From contig DATBWZ010000085.1 of the NCBI GenBank assembly GCA_036514535.1, positions 1 through 8,729 on the forward strand: 8,729 bases of DNA, in the 5' to 3' direction. This DNA comes from DATBWZ01 sp036514535 (GTDB lineage Bacteria; JAMCPX01; DATBWZ01). The notes beneath the pieces are model-generated. The model saw nothing but the letters and a program-made list of their open reading frames with translations, did no database searches and was not told the DNA's origin. Shown one piece after another: positions 6,378 through 8,729 of this stretch. Both the position numbers and the translations under genes were made by a program. The stretch's first letter is position 1; the number at the start of each line of letters is the position of its first letter.

Positions 6378-7508
6378 ATGAACATTACAGTTGAAAGAGA
6401 AAGGTTGGAAAAGGTGCTGTATTATATCCAGAACATCGTTGAAAAGAAGACAACTATGCCGGTTCTATCACACTGTTTATTAAGTGTTGATAAGAAGTGC
6501 ATAGAAGTTTATGCCACAGATCTGGAAATATCCTACAGCACTTCTATTGATTCTTCTTCGGATGAAAAAGGAAAACTTGTTCTGCCTGCAAAGAAATTTT
6601 TTGAGATTATAAAAGAAATACCGACCAAGGAGATTCAGATCAAAACAGAAGATAATTTCTGGGTGACGGTTCTTTCAGATAAAAATATATCTTTCAGGCT
6701 TGCCGGACTGAATCCGGAGGATTTTCCGAATATACAGAGATTTAATGAAGCGTCATTTTCAAACATAAGTTCTGAAATTCTAAATGAGATGATAGATTAC
6801 ACAATATATGCTGTTTCAACAGATGAAACACGGTATAACCTGACCGGGGTTTTGTTTGAAGTAACTATTATTAAAAATAAATCAAAAATAATAATGATTG
6901 CTACCGACGGACACAGACTTTCTATGAGCGAGAAAGTTATTGATGATTTTGATTTAAAAATGACTAAGGGGATAATACTACCAAGGAAGGGGCTGATTGA
7001 ATTAAAAAAAATGATAGAAAAAAGCAAAGAGGCAGGGCTGGCTTTTGTTAACAACAATTTTGTGACAAAAGTGGACGGTTCTATTTTATCAATGAGACTG
7101 ATTGAAGGGGAGTTTCCAGATTATAAGGGCGTGATTCCAAAGGCTTTCAAAAGGCGGGCGATTTTTAAAAAGAATGATATATTAAGCGCCTTAAAAAGAG
7201 CTTCTATTATGCTTTCAACAGGAAAATTTCAGGGAATAAAATTAACACTTGACGGGAAAAAGATGGAGGTCTTCGCAAATAATCCGGACATTGGCTCATT
7301 CAAGGAAGATATGGATATAGAATTTGAAGGAGAAAAGATAGAAATAGGTTTTAATTCGTCTTATCTCCTTGATGCGCTTGTCTCCTTTAAAGGCGAGGAT
7401 ATAATTTGCGAATTAAACGACGAACTTAACCAGGCTGCGTTAAAACAGAAGATCAGCTCAAAGGATGATAATTCCGTGCTTGCCGTAGTTATGCCCATGC
7501 GGTTATAA
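6378..7508 (+). CDS. dnaN: DNA polymerase III beta subunit (sliding clamp)
   Basis: DnaN dimerises into the ring that tethers DNA polymerase III and other clamp-binding proteins to DNA. The 376-residue length is typical and the chain consists of three repeated clamp folds (about 1-120, 128-250 and 252-376). Recognisable family signatures are MPVLSHCLL (27-35), the YATDLE strand (45-50), TRYNLTGVLFE (151-161), ATDGHRL (175-181), EGEFPDY (243-249) and the C-terminal MPMRL (372-376), which contributes to the hydrophobic partner-binding pocket. The ATG is set by a clear AAGGAG (6366-6371) six bases upstream, in contrast to the genes here that lack one. The gene is AT-rich and lysine-rich like dnaA. 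No recF or gyrB follows; the next unit is a cobalamin operon. Confidence 0.98.
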   Translation: MNITVERERLEKVLYYIQNIVEKKTTMPVLSHCLLSVDKKCIEVYATDLEISYSTSIDSSSDEKGKLVLPAKKFFEIIKEIPTKEIQIKTEDNFWVTVLSDKNISFRLAGLNPEDFPNIQRFNEASFSNISSEILNEMIDYTIYAVSTDETRYNLTGVLFEVTIIKNKSKIIMIATDGHRLSMSEKVIDDFDLKMTKGIILPRKGLIELKKMIEKSKEAGLAFVNNNFVTKVDGSILSMRLIEGEFPDYKGVIPKAFKRRAIFKKNDILSALKRASIMLSTGKFQGIKLTLDGKKMEVFANNPDIGSFKEDMDIEFEGEKIEIGFNSSYLLDALVSFKGEDIICELNDELNQAALKQKISSKDDNSVLAVVMPMRL

Positions 7509-7577
7509 AACACAAATTTTAGTATTCTCCTATTATACCCGCTCGTTTTTACTTTGCTTTGATATTGAAAAAAAGTC

Positions 7578-7606
7578 TTGACAATATTTTTCTATAGAGT
7601 TAACTT
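7578..7606 (+). promoter_or_regulatory. probable promoter of the riboswitch-cob operon
   Basis: A perfect TTGACA (7578-7583) is followed at 17 bp by the weak -10 TAACTT (7601-7606). The start would be near 7613, just ahead of the riboswitch aptamer. A better -10 sequence (TAAAAT, 7606-7611) lies too far away at 22 bp. The -35 and the position directly before the riboswitch make a promoter here likely, though the -10 is uncertain. Confidence 0.52.
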
Positions 7607-7617
7607 AAAATAGAATT

Positions 7618-7792
7618 CGGCGGCGCTGTCTGGGCGTAGGGAACTCCGTGCAAATCGGAGGCGGTCCCGCCACTGTAATCGGGATAGATTCTTCAGTAAG
7701 AGCTGGAAGCGGCTCTAGCCACTGTTCTCTGTAAGGGGATGGGAAGGCGTGGGGAATTAGGACCCGAGAGCCAGGAAACCTTCCCGGATAGC
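7618..7792 (+). ncRNA. cobalamin (B12) riboswitch aptamer
   Basis: This cis-acting RNA binds adenosyl- or other cobalamin and switches off the downstream cob genes. The conserved blocks are present in order: GTAGGGAA near 7636-7643, a hairpin CTCCG/CGGAG (7644-7648 with 7656-7660) with loop TGCAAAT, GCGGTCCCGCCACTGTAA (7661-7678), the GCCACTG and GGGAAGGCG blocks near 7719-7749, and the B12-box GAGAGCCAGGAAACC (7766-7780). A closing helix of ten pairs with two G-U wobbles links GCTGTCTGGG (7625-7634) to CCCGGATAGC (7783-7792), which supports the boundaries. It lies in the leader of cobU-cobT, exactly where product feedback is expected. A covariance-model match would be decisive but the motif content leaves little doubt. 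Confidence 0.96.
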
Positions 7793-7805
7793 TAAATATA
7801 CTGTG

Positions 7806-7829
7806 CTTCTCTCCGCCGGAGAGAGGAGG
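7806..7829 (+). promoter_or_regulatory. riboswitch expression-platform hairpin overlapping an AGGAGG site
   Basis: CTTCTCTCC (7806-7814) pairs with GGAGAGAGG (7818-7826) around a three-base GCC loop, giving nine pairs including one G-U. Its 3' arm contains the first half of a strong ribosome site AGGAGG (7824-7829). ATG codons lie 3 bases (7833) and 7 bases (7837) downstream. The CCGCCG at 7813-7818 is also complementary to CGGCGG at 7618-7623 at the aptamer edge, so an alternative fold is available. The pairings are seen directly; the switching role is inferred. Confidence 0.55.
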
Positions 7830-7854
7830 CAAATGGATGTTTATCACTAAAGCC

Positions 7855-7885
7855 CCCCTTTCCAGAGAGAAAGGGGTTTTAATTT
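7855..7885 (+). terminator. intrinsic terminator downstream of the B12 riboswitch
   Basis: CCCCTTTC (7855-7862) and GAAAGGGG (7869-7876) form a perfect 8-bp stem with a six-base loop, followed by TTTTAATTT (7877-7885). It lies about 60 bases past the aptamer and about 190 bases before cobU, so it would act as an attenuator. AAGGGG at 7733-7738 within the aptamer region could compete for the CCCCTT of its 5' arm. It could alternatively be part of a dispersed intergenic repeat rather than an evolved attenuator. Confidence 0.6.
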
Positions 7886-7914
7886 CTGAACATTGTGCGG
7901 AGAACCGGGCCAAT

Positions 7915-7957
7915 GTAGGGGCAGCTTTTGAGCCTGCCCGAAAGAATGGTGCGGGCA
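7915..7957. repeat. degenerate palindromic intergenic repeat (REP/MITE-like)
   Basis: GGGCAGCT (7919-7926) pairs with AGC-TGCCC (7931-7933 and 7935-7939, one bulged C). The same TGCCCG (7935-7940) pairs perfectly with CGGGCA (7952-7957), giving two mutually exclusive hairpins. The GTAGGGGCAG...GCCTGCCCG...CGGGCA layout resembles palindromic dispersed repeats that I recall from intergenic DNA of several environmental bacteria. Only one copy is in the window, so repeat status cannot be shown here. Confidence 0.42.
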
Positions 7958-8072
7958 CAAAACCGTATTCTGCAAAAACACACAAACACAATAGAGTCAC
8001 CGGATTAGTTCAACAAAGATTAAAAGCATCCCCAAAAGGGACTGCCTGTGAATTTTTGTCCCGGGAAAAACT

Positions 8073-8603
8073 ATGAAAATCTTCATAACAGGAGGAATAA
8101 AGAGCGGAAAAACATTTTACGCACTTAAGAGGGCAAAAGCGTTAAATCCCCCAAGAGGCTACATTGCAACAGCACTTGTCAAGGACGAGGATATGGATAA
8201 CAAGGTGAAAAAGCACAGAATGGAACGCGGGGCGGAGTTTGAGACCGTAGAGGTCCCAATTGGACTCGCAGCAGCAGTGAGACTTGCGGATAACAAATAT
8301 AATATCACCGTTGTGGACTGCCTCAACATGTGGCTCCTGAATATGATGGAAGAAAAAATAGACCTTGAAAAATCCTTTAATGAATTCATAGGTGCACTCA
8401 GAGATACAGCTGCACAACTCCTTATCGTGAGCAATGAAGTGTCAAGCGGGGTTATACCTGGAGATAGGTTTTCAAGAGAATTCGTAGAAAAATTAGGCGA
8501 GATCAATAGGGCTGTTGCAGGAATTGCAGAAGAGGTAATTCTTATGGTTGCGGGAAATCCTGTTTATGTGAAAGGAGAAAGCAATGGAAGAAAGGCTTTT
8601 TGA
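8073..8603 (+). CDS. cobU: bifunctional adenosylcobinamide kinase / adenosylcobinamide-phosphate guanylyltransferase (CobU/CobP)
   Basis: CobU phosphorylates adenosylcobinamide and then transfers GMP to give AdoCbi-GDP, activating the nucleotide-loop arm of vitamin B12. The 176-residue size fits the single-domain family. The P-loop GGIKSGKT (7-14) takes the place of the more usual GGARSGKS. His48 in HRMER (48-52) is the expected guanylylated histidine, followed by the FETVE segment (56-60). VVDCLNMW (80-87) is the Walker-B-like stretch with Asp82, and SNEVSSGVIPGDR (120-132) and AGNPVYVK (160-167) are the C-terminal family signatures. The start ATG has only a weak GGGA (8063-8066) six bases upstream. 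The gene follows a B12 riboswitch and overlaps cobT by 20 bases, so it is the first confident gene of a B12-repressed operon. Confidence 0.95.
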   Translation: MKIFITGGIKSGKTFYALKRAKALNPPRGYIATALVKDEDMDNKVKKHRMERGAEFETVEVPIGLAAAVRLADNKYNITVVDCLNMWLLNMMEEKIDLEKSFNEFIGALRDTAAQLLIVSNEVSSGVIPGDRFSREFVEKLGEINRAVAGIAEEVILMVAGNPVYVKGESNGRKAF

Positions 8604-8729
8604 TAAAATTTTAACGGCTGTAAAAAAACCCGATGGCTCTATTAAAAAACGGATTCAGGAACGGCTTGACAATCTTACAAAACCACCTGGCAGTCTTGGA
8701 AGGCTTGAGGATGCTGCCCTAAAATACGC
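8584..8729 (+). CDS. cobT: nicotinate-nucleotide--dimethylbenzimidazole phosphoribosyltransferase CobT (5' part only)
   Basis: CobT makes alpha-ribazole phosphate by moving the phosphoribosyl group of nicotinate mononucleotide onto dimethylbenzimidazole, supplying the lower ligand later joined to AdoCbi-GDP by CobS. Only the first 48 codons are in the window; the family is usually near 350 residues. They begin MEERLFDKIL and contain the family hallmark KPPGSLGRLEDAA, which with the preceding RLDNLTKP is characteristic of CobT N-termini. AAAGGAG (8571-8577) lies six bases before the ATG and decides the start, inside the cobU 3' end. The 20-base overlap implies co-transcription and probably translational coupling with cobU. 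Confidence 0.94.
   Translation, partial: MEERLFDKILTAVKKPDGSIKKRIQERLDNLTKPPGSLGRLEDAALKY

Noticed and set aside
7509..7577. A terminator expected after dnaN
   Set aside because: I looked for a GC-rich inverted repeat followed by T's and found only scattered T runs without a stem, so no terminator is called.
7605..8000. Minus-strand open frame of 131 codons across the riboswitch
   Set aside because: It is antisense to a well-supported structured RNA and terminator; the frame comes from the GC-rich conserved riboswitch bases.
7837..8076. A 79-codon open frame after AGGAGG that ends in an ATGA overlap with cobU
   Set aside because: The start context and overlap are attractive, but the frame runs through a terminator hairpin and a repeat-like palindrome and the product resembles no family I know. 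I treat possible translation here as regulatory and do not annotate a protein gene.
1..8729. CRISPR arrays, tRNA or rRNA genes, insertion sequences, toxin-antitoxin or phage genes
   Set aside because: I saw no regularly spaced direct repeats, no tRNA-like TTCGA arm with acceptor pairing, no rRNA signature and no transposase or defence motif in any plausible frame.

Overview
The window holds the replication-initiation locus (dnaA, dnaN and what looks like oriC) of a diderm bacterium, flanked by housekeeping genes. The diderm assignment rests on a DksA-type factor with Gram-negative-style tip residues, a signal-peptide-bearing outer-membrane barrel protein, a bifunctional class A PBP and CobU/CobT. 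I recognise no taxon marker. A Nitrospirota-like or deltaproteobacterial-like lineage would fit the PorV/FadL-like barrel protein, the moderate AT bias and the gene content, but that is a weak guess.

Layout. 1-363 (minus) is a DksA homologue whose C-terminal end runs off the window. An 84-bp divergent spacer (364-447) carries two back-to-back sigma70-type promoters, each placed so close to its start codon that leaderless mRNAs are predicted. 448-1272 (plus) is an outer-membrane beta-barrel protein, which meets moaA (1269-2240, minus) tail to tail over a shared TTAA. moaA directly abuts the upstream gene for a penicillin-binding protein 1A (2241-4640, minus); the two look like one transcription unit.

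4641-4898 is the PBP-dnaA spacer. It holds three DnaA-box-like sites, a probable dnaA promoter overlapping one of them, and AT-rich DNA. dnaA (4899-6197) is followed by a 180-bp AT-rich spacer (6198-6377) with two more DnaA boxes and a run of CTA triplets that matches the DnaA-trio unwinding element. dnaN (6378-7508) follows. The arrangement suggests a bipartite origin around dnaA. Genes left of dnaA mostly run leftward and genes right of it run rightward, as expected for genes co-oriented with forks leaving this origin; the barrel gene is the exception.

7509-8072 contains no convincing protein gene. 7509-7577 shows nothing I can name. Then come a promoter, a cobalamin riboswitch aptamer (7618-7792), a hairpin overlapping a strong AGGAGG, a rho-independent-type terminator (7855-7885) and a degenerate dispersed-repeat-like palindrome (7915-7957). 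From about 7958 to 8072 I see nothing further. The riboswitch leads into cobU (8073-8603) and the start of cobT (8584 to the window end), two steps of cobalamin lower-loop assembly, so the operon is presumably repressed by its own end product.

I do not see a wholly new multi-gene system. The points most worth following up are the paired leaderless promoters, the DnaA-trio/bipartite origin, and the riboswitch expression platform, in which leader translation could be linked to termination.
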